Assembly (NCBI GenBank): GCA_902477365.1
Contig: CABSGW010000018.1
Span: 1 to 18,672 of the forward strand
Length of the DNA stretch: 18,672 nt
DNA from: an uncultured Prevotellaceae bacterium
GTDB taxonomy: Bacteria; Bacteroidota; Bacteroidia; Bacteroidales; Bacteroidaceae
Reading direction: 5' to 3'
A program made the translations under genes and the position numbers. Positions 1 to 7,011 of this stretch are shown here, in pieces. Numbering within the stretch: the stretch's first letter is position 1; each line of letters starts with the position of its first letter. Under the pieces are notes generated by a model, which was given only the letters and a program-made list of their open reading frames with translations, searched no databases and had not been told where the DNA came from.

Positions 1-469
1 ACAAGTTTTTTCATGATAGGTAAAGTTTTCGGGTTTGTGAAAATGTTTTTTATCGGCAGGTAGAGTTTACATTAATAGCCATTGCATTATCAGCATGTCA
101 AATATTGTTTACAAAATTATAAGAATAGATTAAAAATACAAGAATTCATCGTTTTAATTTTAGACTAAATTTTTGTTAGATGTATAACCTATTGTATATT
201 AGTGAATTATTTTTTTGTTTGAATGGTATTATTAGCGTGTTGGAAATCAAATTTTACGTTTTGGTTTTTTGATCTCATTAAATAATGTATATATCCAGCA
301 GAAAGAAATCAATTTCATATGACAGGTTTATAAGGTCAGAGAACAGCCATACCTGCTAGGTGAAACAGGATAGATTTAATTACAGAAGATGGTGAAAAAA
401 AGAAAGGAACCTGTCAGCGGTTGACTGAATTTATTTTTGCTTGTGGATCGTGTTGACAGGAAGGTGGGT
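1..469. other. AT-rich gene-free stretch
   Basis: I see no credible coding region on either strand, no tRNA or rRNA, and no CRISPR-like repeat series. The stretch is rich in short A and T runs. The only structure I can support is three copies of the 7-mer TGACAGG in mixed orientation: + strand 320-326, inverted 410-416, + strand 454-460. The first two extend to a 9-bp inverted match (TGACAGGTT at 320-328, AACCTGTCA at 408-416). The last two may form a weak terminator for the regulator gene that ends at 470. Confidence 0.6.
410..460 (-). terminator. Possible weak terminator after the TPR/HTH regulator
   Basis: On the minus strand CCTGTCA (460-454) can pair with TGACAGG (416-410), a 7-bp stem. 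It is followed at once by a pyrimidine-rich tail with a run of seven T (about 409-393). The loop is long (37 nt), so this is a weak candidate. Its position just after the stop codon at 470 is what makes it plausible. Confidence 0.3.
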
Positions 470-1649
470 TTATAATTGTCTGATGTGTGTATCAAAGGCA
501 TCCGCTTTACCGATGCCATTAAATAGTTTTTTGTCAAGTTGTCTCCGGTAATAGGTGACTGTTGGTTTGGAGCAGGCTAGCAGAATGCTCAGTTCGGTGG
601 GTCGGAAATAGAGGCGGACAAGCATACAGGTGTGTGTGTCTTGCTTATGAATGTGTGGCGAGCGCTTGTATATTTCCGGCAAAAATTGAGGAAGCAGTTG
701 GTTGAATACGGCGGCCAGCTGTTCCCATTCAGCCTCTGAGGGACATTTATTTTCGTTAGCCAAGTGGTGGAAATGTTGCACGATGTCTGTTTGTTGCAGG
801 CGGTCGGTCGGGGAAAACGCTTCTTTTGGAAGTGGAGACGAGAGGGGGGGCAATGTGTTTTTGTTTATAGCGGCGCCTGACAGCGTATGCGACCAACAAT
901 AAAGCAATTCCGCCCCCAGCCAAGCAGCCTGTTGCTGCCCAGTTGTTGGCTCGTCTGTATACGGGCATATCTACCATATCATGAAAAGAAACTAGATTTG
1001 CCTTACTAGGTGACAGTGTATCGGGATATTCAGTATAGGGTGTATTGACGGCCAATGTCCATGCCTCTTTTGCCTTTTTCCGGTAGTCTAAAAACTTTTT
1101 TCGGTCACCGTTTTTCAGTGAATAGATTGCCGCTTTGTTCAGGGACATTCTGCAGTTGGCAGCATTGGAACTGCTGTGCATAAGAGACAATTCGGAAAAA
1201 TGGGCCAGTGCGTGAGCCAGCAAGGCATAGTCGGGGCCATTGACAGACCCGTGGGTCAGTTCGATGGCTCCCACGCACCAAATCAGTTCTTCCCGGTCGT
1301 CCTTCAGGTCGCGCGCTGCGCAGGCAACCATATACCGGGAGGCAAATTTTTCGCCAGGTGTTCCGTACTGGTGATAATAAGCGGCTACTCTGCGGACAAC
1401 CGAGTCTGTTGTGAAGGGGATTCCGCTTAGTACCTGTGATTTAGCTTTGATCAGTTCCATTCTCATGCGTTCGTCTTCAGTCAGCAAAGCATGGGTTTCT
1501 AATCTTTGGACAAGTTCCAGGGCTTTTTGGGGATGTTTGTTAGACAAACTGTCTGCTAATTGCAATTGTGCAGCCATCTGTTTTCCGCAGCCGGACAGGA
1601 ACAATAGGCTTCCTGCTGTCAACACAAGGATACAAATGTTTTTTTTCAT
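470..1649 (-). pseudogene. TPR-like lipoprotein/membrane regulator with C-terminal HTH, frameshifted
   Basis: This reads as one gene broken by a frameshift. The N-terminal frame runs from ATG at 1649 (a longer reading would need a TTG start at 1661) and stays open to 756. The C-terminal frame is open down to 470. They join at a run of seven C on the coding strand (844-850); removing one C gives a continuous protein of about 396 residues. In order it has a lipoprotein signal with lipobox L-S-G-C21, a helical region resembling tetratricopeptide-type repeats (about 25-220), a membrane helix (about 237-256) followed by R-R-R-Y-K-Q-K, a low-complexity linker, and a C-terminal helix-turn-helix (L-L-A-C-S-K-P-T-V-T-Y-Y-R-R). 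Bacteroidales have many such TPR-membrane-HTH proteins, presumed to be transcriptional regulators. As read, translation would lose the HTH. Slippage, decay and sequencing error are all possible. Confidence 0.7.
844..850 (-). other. C7 homopolymer at the regulator frameshift
   Basis: The run is G7 on the + strand and C7 in the coding direction. The upstream frame reads H-I-A-P-P-L-V-S-T and soon becomes meaningless, while the downstream frame reads L-S-S-P-L-P-K-E and continues to the HTH. Six C would restore the frame (H-I-A-P-L-S-S). The tract sits in the linker just after the membrane helix. Confidence 0.7.
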
Positions 1650-1683
1650 TGTATATTGCAATTAGGTTTCTTATTTTGTCATA

Positions 1684-1715
1684 CAAAAATAACTTTTTTC
1701 ATCTTATCAGCCAAA
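1684..1715 (-). promoter_or_regulatory. Bacteroidetes-type promoter for the regulator gene
   Basis: On the minus strand TTTG (1715-1712), 20 nt, then TATTTTTG (1691-1684) matches the Bacteroidetes -33/-7 pattern TTTG and TAnnTTTG with the expected spacing. The predicted 5' leader before the ATG at 1649 is short. This also favours 1649 over the more upstream TTG start. Confidence 0.6.
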
Positions 1716-1834
1716 TATTTTGGTTTGCGTTTCTTGTTTTCGTCTCGTGTGGCTTCGATACGTTTTACGGGTAAAAAGTCGCCGTAAGATTTTGTACATG
1801 TAGAAATGGCATGCATTTTTTTTAACGCGTCCAA

Positions 1835-1853
1835 TCCCCTGTACGGCAGGGGA
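1835..1853. promoter_or_regulatory. Perfect 7-bp inverted repeat upstream of the HU-like gene
   Basis: TCCCCTG (1835-1841) and CAGGGGA (1847-1853) are perfect inverted copies around TACGG. It lies in the 386-nt divergent region between the regulator (start 1649) and the HU-like gene (start 2036), about 60 nt upstream of the HU -7 element. No T tract follows in either direction, so an operator or structured element is more likely than a terminator. The rest of 1650-2035 holds the two promoters and no convincing gene. Confidence 0.35.
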
Positions 1854-1894
1854 AGTGCGGGAGTTTGGGGATTCCCGATACGTACCATTCCGGC

Positions 1895-1923
1895 CACCGG
1901 TGTTGCGGCGTGTCGTACCTTTG
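1895..1923 (+). promoter_or_regulatory. Putative promoter of the HU-like gene with a palindrome
   Basis: TACCTTTG at 1916-1923 is a full match to the Bacteroidetes -7 element TAnnTTTG. No good -33 TTTG is found at the usual spacing. Instead an 8-bp palindrome, CACCGGTG (1895-1902), lies there. That would suit a regulated promoter, but this is inference. Confidence 0.45.
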
Positions 1924-2035
1924 CATCCGTTGGGACACAAACCGCATTCAGGAGTGATATTCCCGGGAGTCTGGTGCGTGTAGCGTGTTTCGGCAACCAT
2001 CAAATTACTAACCATTAAACAAAAAGCGTGAAACC

Positions 2036-2464
2036 ATGATTAATTATTCAGTTGTAAGCAAAAAGAACCCTGCGAACAAAAAAGTGACTTACCATGCACA
2101 GGCGGTATCCACCTCGCCCATGTTGCTGACGGCGCTGGCCAAGGACATCAGCAGCCAGTGTACTGTGACGATACACGACGTGAAGGCCGTGTTGAGTGCC
2201 CTGGAGGAACACGTGACCCGTGCGTTGCTGAACGGAAATACGGTGCGTCTGGGCGATTTGGGATCGTTCCACGTGACGCTGGCCGGCAAGGGAACGGATA
2301 CGCGGGAGGAGTATTCCACCGATTTGATAGAGCGGGTACGGGTACGCTTTATATGCAGTGCGGCCATGCGCAGTGTGTTTAACCCGAAAAACAAGGAAGT
2401 GACGTTTAAACGTGTGGCCGTGGCCGAAGGCGGAGAGAGCGGCGGACTGGACCCTGAAGAATAA
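2036..2464 (+). CDS. HU-family histone-like DNA-binding protein (HU-HIG type)
   Basis: This 142-residue protein is a member of the Bacteroidales branch of HU/IHF-like proteins. These are longer than canonical HU (about 90 residues) and begin with a short strand-forming leader, here M-I-N-Y-S-V-V-S-K-K. The HU core follows: helices around 27-65 (L-A-K-D-I-S-S, V-L-S-A-L-E-E-H-V), the hallmark turn R-L-G-D-L-G-S-F at 71-78, and a basic region around 100-127 in place of the DNA-binding arm. The tail (about 128-142) is acidic and glycine-rich. It probably binds DNA in the cytoplasm; a specific role cannot be read from the sequence. A smalltalk-like micro-protein follows after 14 nt, a pairing seen across Bacteroidales. 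A -7 element lies at 1916-1923. Confidence 0.9.
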   Translation: MINYSVVSKKNPANKKVTYHAQAVSTSPMLLTALAKDISSQCTVTIHDVKAVLSALEEHVTRALLNGNTVRLGDLGSFHVTLAGKGTDTREEYSTDLIERVRVRFICSAAMRSVFNPKNKEVTFKRVAVAEGGESGGLDPEE

Positions 2465-2478
2465 GGAGGAACGGAACG

Positions 2479-2586
2479 ATGGCTATATGGGACAAAAACA
2501 AAGGATGGGGCTTGTTGATACAGGCCGTAATAGCTGTGCTGACGGCTTTGTCGGGTGTGCTGACGGGGTGTAACATGGCCGGCTAA
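2479..2586 (+). CDS. Smalltalk-family micro-protein
   Basis: A 35-residue reading frame begins 14 nt after the HU-like stop, behind a purine-rich AAGGAGGAA (2463-2471) that could serve as ribosome binding site. The protein has a short charged start (M-A-I-W-D-K-N-K), a single hydrophobic helix (about 11-29), and the ending T-G-C-N-M-A-G. Length, one helix, a Cys close to the end and its place just behind an HU-like gene match the Bacteroidales family that NCBI names 'smalltalk protein', whose function is unknown. In many genomes an N-acetylmuramoyl-L-alanine amidase follows; here the pair stands alone, facing the convergent lgt gene. Confidence 0.8.
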   Translation: MAIWDKNKGWGLLIQAVIAVLTALSGVLTGCNMAG

Positions 2587-2607
2587 AGGATAAAAGCGGA
2601 CACAAAG

Positions 2608-2646
2608 CAAGCGAGCTTCGGCCTGTGAGGGGCGGAAGCTCGCTTG
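2608..2646. terminator. Shared hairpin between convergent smalltalk and lgt genes
   Basis: CAAGCGAGCTTC (2608-2619) pairs perfectly with GAAGCTCGCTTG (2635-2646), a 12-bp stem. Three further inner pairs (2621-2623 with 2631-2633) are possible after a G-G mismatch. It sits between the stop codons at 2586 (+) and 2668 (-), as expected for a bidirectional terminator. The T tail is weak on both sides, so termination efficiency is uncertain. Confidence 0.55.
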
Positions 2647-2667
2647 TATCGGAAAAACGGGGGTGTA

Positions 2668-3480
2668 TCAGCGTTTACGGAACAGGAAGTAGCCACCCAG
2701 CGCAATGAAAGGCAGACTGAGAAGCTGCCCCATGTTGAACAGCATGTCCGATTCGAAACTCACCTGTATGTCTTTGGTGTATTCGATGAAGAAACGGAAC
2801 AGGAAGATACTGAACAGGCAATAGCCGAAAAAGAATCCCGTGCCAACCCGTGAACGGTTGCGGCGGTAGAGCCACCAGCCGACAAAAAAGAAGATCAGGT
2901 AGGCAACGGCCTCGTAGAGCTGTCCCGGATGGCGGGGCAACAGGTCGCCGTTGCGCGGAAAGATGAACGCCCAGGGAACATCGGTCACCTTACCCACTAT
3001 TTCGGAGTTGACAAGGTTTCCCACACGTATGAGGCATGCCGTGATGGGGGTGGCCAGGGCGATGTTGTCCAGCACCTGAAGAATAGGCACTTTATGTTTG
3101 CGCACATAGAGCCACAGTCCCACGATGAGGCCCAGCGTGCCGCCGTGGCTGGCCAGTCCTTCGTAGCCCACAAAACGCCAACCGTCGGCCATTTGGCGTA
3201 TGGGTAGTATCATCTCGACCGGATGGCTCAGGAAGTACTCCGGTTGGTAGAACAGGCAGTGCCCCAGTCTGGCTCCGGCCAATATGCCGATGAAGCAATA
3301 GTAGAAGAGGGGATCGAACTTTTCGGGTGCAAGGTGCTGCTTCTTGTAGAGGTGCTGTACGATGAGGTAGGCCAGCAACAGGCCGGTGGCCCAGCATACG
3401 GCATACCAGCGCAGAGCCAGCCCGCCCAGTTGGAGGGCTATGATGTCGGGATCCCAGTAAATGAATTGAAACATGAGCAT
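2668..3480 (-). CDS. lgt: Prolipoprotein diacylglyceryl transferase
   Basis: Lgt is the inner-membrane enzyme that moves a diacylglyceryl group from phosphatidylglycerol to the lipobox cysteine of prolipoproteins, the first step of lipoprotein maturation. The 270-residue protein has several hydrophobic segments and the family motifs in order: G-A-R-L-G-H (69-74), S-H-G-G (111-114), the signature R-V-G-N-L-V-N-S-E (152-160), R-H-P-G-Q-L-Y-E-A (183-191), and F-R-F-F-I-E-Y (228-234) with the late conserved arginine. Length is normal. Either Met1 or Met3 could be the start. It lies 16 nt behind ychF on the same strand, so the two are probably cotranscribed. It would be needed for the lipoproteins encoded elsewhere in this window. 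Confidence 0.95.
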   Translation of the reverse strand: MLMFQFIYWDPDIIALQLGGLALRWYAVCWATGLLLAYLIVQHLYKKQHLAPEKFDPLFYYCFIGILAGARLGHCLFYQPEYFLSHPVEMILPIRQMADGWRFVGYEGLASHGGTLGLIVGLWLYVRKHKVPILQVLDNIALATPITACLIRVGNLVNSEIVGKVTDVPWAFIFPRNGDLLPRHPGQLYEAVAYLIFFFVGWWLYRRNRSRVGTGFFFGYCLFSIFLFRFFIEYTKDIQVSFESDMLFNMGQLLSLPFIALGGYFLFRKR

Positions 3481-3496
3481 GTGAGGGGTTTAGGGA

Positions 3497-4600
3497 TTAG
3501 ACATTGAAGCGGAAGTGCATGATGTCACCGTCTTGTACCACATATTCCTTTCCCTCGACCGAGAGTTTTCCGGCTTCGCGCACGGCGGCTTCCGACCCGT
3601 ATTGGATGTAATCGTCGTATTTGATGACCTCGGCCCGGATAAAGCCTTTCTCAAAGTCGGTGTGGATGACTCCGGCGCACTGGGGCGCTTTCCAGCCTTT
3701 CCGGTAGGTCCAGGCCCTTACCTCCATGACACCGGCGGTGATGAATGTCTCGAGGTTAAGCATGCTGTAGGCCGCTTTGATGAGGCGGTTACAGCCCGAT
3801 TCCTCCAGTCCGATGTCTTGCAGGAAGAGTTGTCGCTCCTCGTAGGTTTCGAGTTCGGCAATGTCGGCCTCGGTGCGTGCGGCCACGATGAGGATGTCGG
3901 CCCCTTCCTCCTTTACGGCCTGGCGCACGGCTTCCACGTAGCTGTTTCCGCTGGCGGCTCCCGCCTCGTCCACGTTGCATACGTAGAGTACGGGTTTGGC
4001 TGTGAGCAGGAACAGGTGGTGCGCGGCGGTTTGTGCCTCCTTGGTGTCGAAGGTGACGGTACGCGCCGATTTGCCCTGGAGCAGGGCTTCGCGGTAGGCC
4101 AACAGCACTTCGTATTCGGTCTTGGCATTCTTGTCGCCGCCCACCTGGGCTATTTTCTCTACCCGCTTGATGCGTGCCTCGACGGTTTCGAGGTCTTTGA
4201 GTTGCAGCTCGGTGTCGATAATTTCCTTGTCGCGCACAGGGTCTACGCTACCGTCTACGTGTACCACGTTGCCATCGTCGAAGCATCGCAATACGTGGAT
4301 GATGGCGTCGGTTTCGCGGATGTTTCCCAGGAACTGGTTACCTAGTCCTTCACCCTTACTGGCACCTTTCACCAGTCCGGCGATGTCAACAATCTCGACG
4401 GTGGTGGGTACGATGCGGTCGGGGTGGATCAGTTCGGCCAGGCGGGTAAGGCGCTCGTCGGGCACGGTGATGACCCCTACGTTAGGTTCGATGGTGCAAA
4501 AAGGAAAGTTGGCGGCCTGCGCTTTGGCGTTGCTCAGGCAGTTGAAGAGGGTCGATTTACCCACATTGGGCAGGCCGACAATACCACATTGTAAGCTCAT
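3497..4600 (-). CDS. ychF: YchF/OLA1-family redox-regulated ATPase
   Basis: This is a universal P-loop protein of the Obg-related GTPase superfamily that prefers ATP and associates with ribosomes. The 367-residue length is typical. The P loop G-L-P-N-V-G-K-S-T is at 9-17. The switch II region is D-I-A-G-L-V-K-G-A-S (72-81), followed by G-E-G-L-G-N-Q-F-L. The usual N-K-x-D specificity motif is replaced by N-V-D-E (209-212), the family's hallmark of ATP use. A coiled-coil-like insert lies around 130-175, and the C-terminal TGS domain (about 283-366) includes F-I-T-A-G and the ending D-G-D-I-M-H-F-R-F-N-V. It is the first gene of a pair with lgt; a -7 element lies upstream at 4630-4637. Confidence 0.96.
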   Translation of the reverse strand: MSLQCGIVGLPNVGKSTLFNCLSNAKAQAANFPFCTIEPNVGVITVPDERLTRLAELIHPDRIVPTTVEIVDIAGLVKGASKGEGLGNQFLGNIRETDAIIHVLRCFDDGNVVHVDGSVDPVRDKEIIDTELQLKDLETVEARIKRVEKIAQVGGDKNAKTEYEVLLAYREALLQGKSARTVTFDTKEAQTAAHHLFLLTAKPVLYVCNVDEAGAASGNSYVEAVRQAVKEEGADILIVAARTEADIAELETYEERQLFLQDIGLEESGCNRLIKAAYSMLNLETFITAGVMEVRAWTYRKGWKAPQCAGVIHTDFEKGFIRAEVIKYDDYIQYGSEAAVREAGKLSVEGKEYVVQDGDIMHFRFNV

Positions 4601-4629
4601 TGTATTTCGGGTTTCAGTTTATTGTGGCA

Positions 4630-4637
4630 CAAAGATA
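4630..4637 (-). promoter_or_regulatory. -7 element of the ychF-lgt promoter
   Basis: The minus strand reads TATCTTTG, a full match to TAnnTTTG, 30 nt upstream of the ychF ATG. I find no clear -33 TTTG at the usual spacing, so only the -7 part is claimed. Confidence 0.5.
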
Positions 4638-4705
4638 GGGATTTTTTCTCAGTTGTCCGTAGAAATGACTGGAAGAGAGCTATAACTGCTTTTTTAAGGA
4701 TTTTC

Positions 4706-4736
4706 TTTGCAGCCTCGGGCAAAAAGCGTAATTTAG
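4706..4736 (+). promoter_or_regulatory. Promoter of the orphan lipoprotein gene
   Basis: TTTG at 4706-4709, a 19-nt spacer, then TAATTTAG at 4729-4736 fit the Bacteroidetes pattern with one mismatch in the -7 element. The ATG follows at 4769. Confidence 0.5.
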
Positions 4737-4768
4737 CCCCGTAAATGTAGTTTTAAAAAGAAAGTTCT

Positions 4769-5392
4769 ATGCGTAAAATGATGCTTGCACTCTCAGCAGT
4801 GCTATTGGCAATGACCCAGTTCACTGCCTGTTCAACGGGAACGGCGCCCGCAGCCGACAAGGAAGAGGCTTATGCCGAGGCAATCCAGGTGATCAAGGAT
4901 AACGTGGATTTGGCGAATTATAAAGTGTACTACATGAACCTGGGGACGACCAACAAAATGGCCAATAACCTGGAATTTGTAGAGATCAAGATGGTGAGCA
5001 GCAAGGATTTGGTGTTCTCGCAGAAAATTATGTTGGCCGGCAACAAACATGCCTATCCGCTGGAAGACGTGGCCCGCACGTTTGAGGCGCCAGTCTACAA
5101 AGACACCAAGGGAATAGACCTGGACAAGTTGGATACGAAGACCATCATCGGCCAGATTGACGCAGTGAAGAAACTGTTGCCCGAGGGAGCAAAGTTCAAA
5201 TCGGTAGGGTTCTACACCATCAGTGAGTCGGTGCCGGCCGGAAACACCAGTTTCAATGTCAACAAGGAGTTTGGCGGCCAGACTACCACGCTAGGTGTGG
5301 CTTTTGAGCAACCTGCGCCCGACGGAGGCGATCCGCTGGTGTACGAAAGCAAGGCTATGGTGATGGAAGACGGTACGGTGAAGCTGATCTAG
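4769..5392 (+). CDS. Putative lipoprotein of unknown function
   Basis: I do not recognise this 207-residue protein. It starts with a positively charged hydrophobic signal (M-R-K-M-M-L-A-L-S-A-V-L-L-A-M) and F-T-A-C-S, so Cys21 is the likely lipidation site, although Phe at -3 is not the usual residue. After the signal comes an Ala/Asp/Glu linker and a soluble domain of mixed alpha/beta look, with a helix around 32-47 (E-A-Y-A-E-A-I-Q-V-I-K) and a more beta-rich end (F-Y-T-I-S-E-S-V, T-T-L-G-V-A-F-E). No catalytic motif or repeat is visible. It is a single-gene unit with its own promoter (4706-4736) and a strong hairpin after the stop (5427-5475), between the divergent ychF operon and the carbohydrate operon. 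Confidence 0.8.
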   Translation: MRKMMLALSAVLLAMTQFTACSTGTAPAADKEEAYAEAIQVIKDNVDLANYKVYYMNLGTTNKMANNLEFVEIKMVSSKDLVFSQKIMLAGNKHAYPLEDVARTFEAPVYKDTKGIDLDKLDTKTIIGQIDAVKKLLPEGAKFKSVGFYTISESVPAGNTSFNVNKEFGGQTTTLGVAFEQPAPDGGDPLVYESKAMVMEDGTVKLI

Positions 5393-5426
5393 GCAAGAGG
5401 AAACGTATTGACGCGATGACATAAAG

Positions 5427-5478
5427 ATTGCGGGTTGCGGACCGATTGTTTCGGATAGGGTTCGCAGCCCGCAATTTG
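5427..5478 (+). terminator. Rho-independent-type terminator after the orphan lipoprotein
   Basis: The arms 5427-5443 and 5459-5475 form a continuous 17-bp stem with two G-T wobbles, and a 15-nt loop. The tail is short (about TTTG), so it is a strong hairpin with a modest T tract. It separates the lipoprotein gene from the fucosidase promoter about 35 nt downstream. Confidence 0.6.
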
Positions 5479-5512
5479 TAGTTAAGAAAATACAATTTTA
5501 AGGAAGGTTGTT

Positions 5513-5544
5513 CTTGTTAACTTCAAAATTAGTTTGTACCTTCG
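5513..5544 (+). promoter_or_regulatory. Promoter of the GH29-GH105-GH105-GH2 operon
   Basis: CTTG (5513-5516), a 20-nt spacer, and TACCTTCG (5537-5544) match the Bacteroidetes -33/-7 pattern with one mismatch in the -7 element. Transcription would begin downstream of 5534, which excludes the longer reading frame from 5534 and supports the ATG at 5567. No other promoter is obvious until after the GH2 gene. Confidence 0.5.
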
Positions 5545-5566
5545 CGCCACCTATTATAATGAAAAA

Positions 5567-6976
5567 ATGAAAAACAAAATCTGTATCGGTGCGATGTTGT
5601 TCGCACTCTGTATGTTTGGGCAGGCGCAGACAAAGCCTGAGATACCTTTGAAGTATGGTGCACAGCGCACGGAAAAACGCCAGGACGACGCAATGCGCCG
5701 GTTCCGCGAGCATCGGATGGGAGCATTCATCCACTGGGGACTGTATGCCATTCCCGGTGGCGAGTGGAACGGGAAGATGTATAACGGGGCAGCCGAATGG
5801 TTGAAGTCGTGGGCCAAAGTGCCTAACGATGACTGGATGACGCTGATGAAGCAGTGGAATCCGACCGACTTCGATGCACGCCGGTGGGCGCGGATGCTGA
5901 AAGACGCCGGGTTCAAGTATGTGAAAATAACCACGAAACACCATGAAGGTTTCTGCCTGTGGCCCAGTGAGACAACCTTTTACACCGTGGCCAATACTCC
6001 TTATGGAAAGGACTTGTTGGGCGAGTTGGTGAAAGCCCTTGACGAAGAGGGGTTGGATGTACACTTCTACTTCTCGGTGATGGACTGGAGTAATCCCGAT
6101 TACCGGTATTCCATCAAGACCGATGAAGACCGTAAGGCTTTTAAACGATTCAAGAAATTTACCGAAGAGCAGTTGCACGAATTGGCAACCCGCTATCCCA
6201 GTGTAAAGGATTTCTGGTTTGACGGTACGTGGGACGCGTCGGTAAAGGGTGACGGTGCATGGACGTATCGGTTGGAAAAACTGCTCAAAAAGTGGGTGCC
6301 GGGTGTGATGGTGAACAGCCGGTTGCGCGCCGATGAACGCGGTAGTCGCCATTTTGACAGCAACGGCCGTCTGATGGGTGACTATGAATCAGGTTACGAA
6401 CGCCGCTTGCCTCATCCGGTGAAAGACCTGAAGGTGACGAAATGGGACTGGGAGGCTTGTATGACCGTACCCGAAAACCAATGGGGATATCACAAAGACT
6501 GGTCGCTGAGCTACGTGAAAAAGCCTGTTGAGGTGTTGCAGCGTGTGGTTCATGCCGTATCAATGGGAGGCAATATGGCTGTGAACTTCGGTCCTGACGG
6601 TAAAGGTAATTTCCGTCCCGAAGAGAAAGACCTGGCCGCTTACCTGGGCTTGTGGATGCACCGCAACGGCGAAGCTGTTTATGGATGTGATTACGCCGGA
6701 TTTGAAAAGGCCGATTGGGGATATTACACCCGCAAAGGAACTCAGGTGTATATGGTGGTATTCAACCAACCACTGTCGGGACAACTGGTAGTGAAGACTC
6801 CGGCCAAGGTGAAGATTACCAAAGCCGAACAGTTGGACGGTACAGCTGTGAAATGGGTGGAGACCACCCGCAATGAATATAACGTGGAGGCTGTTTACTC
6901 GGGCGAACCTTATGTGATACGCCTTACCCTTGAAGATGGAAACAGCAACGGACAATACCGCGAAGCACTTACCTGA
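5567..6976 (+). CDS. GH29 alpha-L-fucosidase, exported
   Basis: The enzyme removes alpha-linked L-fucose from glycans by a retaining mechanism, probably in the periplasm or at the surface. The 469-residue protein has a type I signal peptide (M-K-N-K-I-C, hydrophobic core, G-Q-A-Q around 18-21) and the GH29 landmarks: M-G-A-F-I-H-W-G with His56, T-T-K-H-H-E-G-F with His125-His126, D-V-H-F-Y-F-S-V-M-D-W, and F-W-F-D-G-T with Asp219 as the expected nucleophile. A small beta-sandwich appears to close the protein (about 385-460). The start at 5567 gives the signal peptide and lies after the promoter. A three-codon frame, ATG AAA AAA TGA (5559-5570), ends in an ATGA overlap with this start. It is the first gene of the operon. 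The linkage it cleaves cannot be read from sequence. Confidence 0.93.
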   Translation: MKNKICIGAMLFALCMFGQAQTKPEIPLKYGAQRTEKRQDDAMRRFREHRMGAFIHWGLYAIPGGEWNGKMYNGAAEWLKSWAKVPNDDWMTLMKQWNPTDFDARRWARMLKDAGFKYVKITTKHHEGFCLWPSETTFYTVANTPYGKDLLGELVKALDEEGLDVHFYFSVMDWSNPDYRYSIKTDEDRKAFKRFKKFTEEQLHELATRYPSVKDFWFDGTWDASVKGDGAWTYRLEKLLKKWVPGVMVNSRLRADERGSRHFDSNGRLMGDYESGYERRLPHPVKDLKVTKWDWEACMTVPENQWGYHKDWSLSYVKKPVEVLQRVVHAVSMGGNMAVNFGPDGKGNFRPEEKDLAAYLGLWMHRNGEAVYGCDYAGFEKADWGYYTRKGTQVYMVVFNQPLSGQLVVKTPAKVKITKAEQLDGTAVKWVETTRNEYNVEAVYSGEPYVIRLTLEDGNSNGQYREALT

Positions 6977-7011
6977 TCATTGACATGATAAATAATACGA
7001 TAGTTATTGTG

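Noticed and set aside
1679..2015. Two overlapping minus-strand frames (102 and 105 codons) upstream of the HU-like gene
   Set aside because: They cover the divergent promoter region including TACCTTTG and a palindrome, lack a ribosome site or recognisable protein, and end inside the regulator promoter.
3515..4345. Long open frame (276 codons) on the + strand opposite ychF
   Set aside because: It is the antisense of a gene with all YchF motifs in place; the translation has no recognisable domain.
5498..6352. Long open frame (284 codons) on the minus strand opposite the fucosidase
   Set aside because: It is antisense to the intact GH29 gene and would run across the GH29 promoter; the protein has no signal or motif.
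6985..7011. Earlier ATG for the first GH105 gene
   Set aside because: It would add nine residues (M-I-N-N-T-I-V-I-V) before a typical M-K-K signal-peptide start; 7012 is the more likely start.
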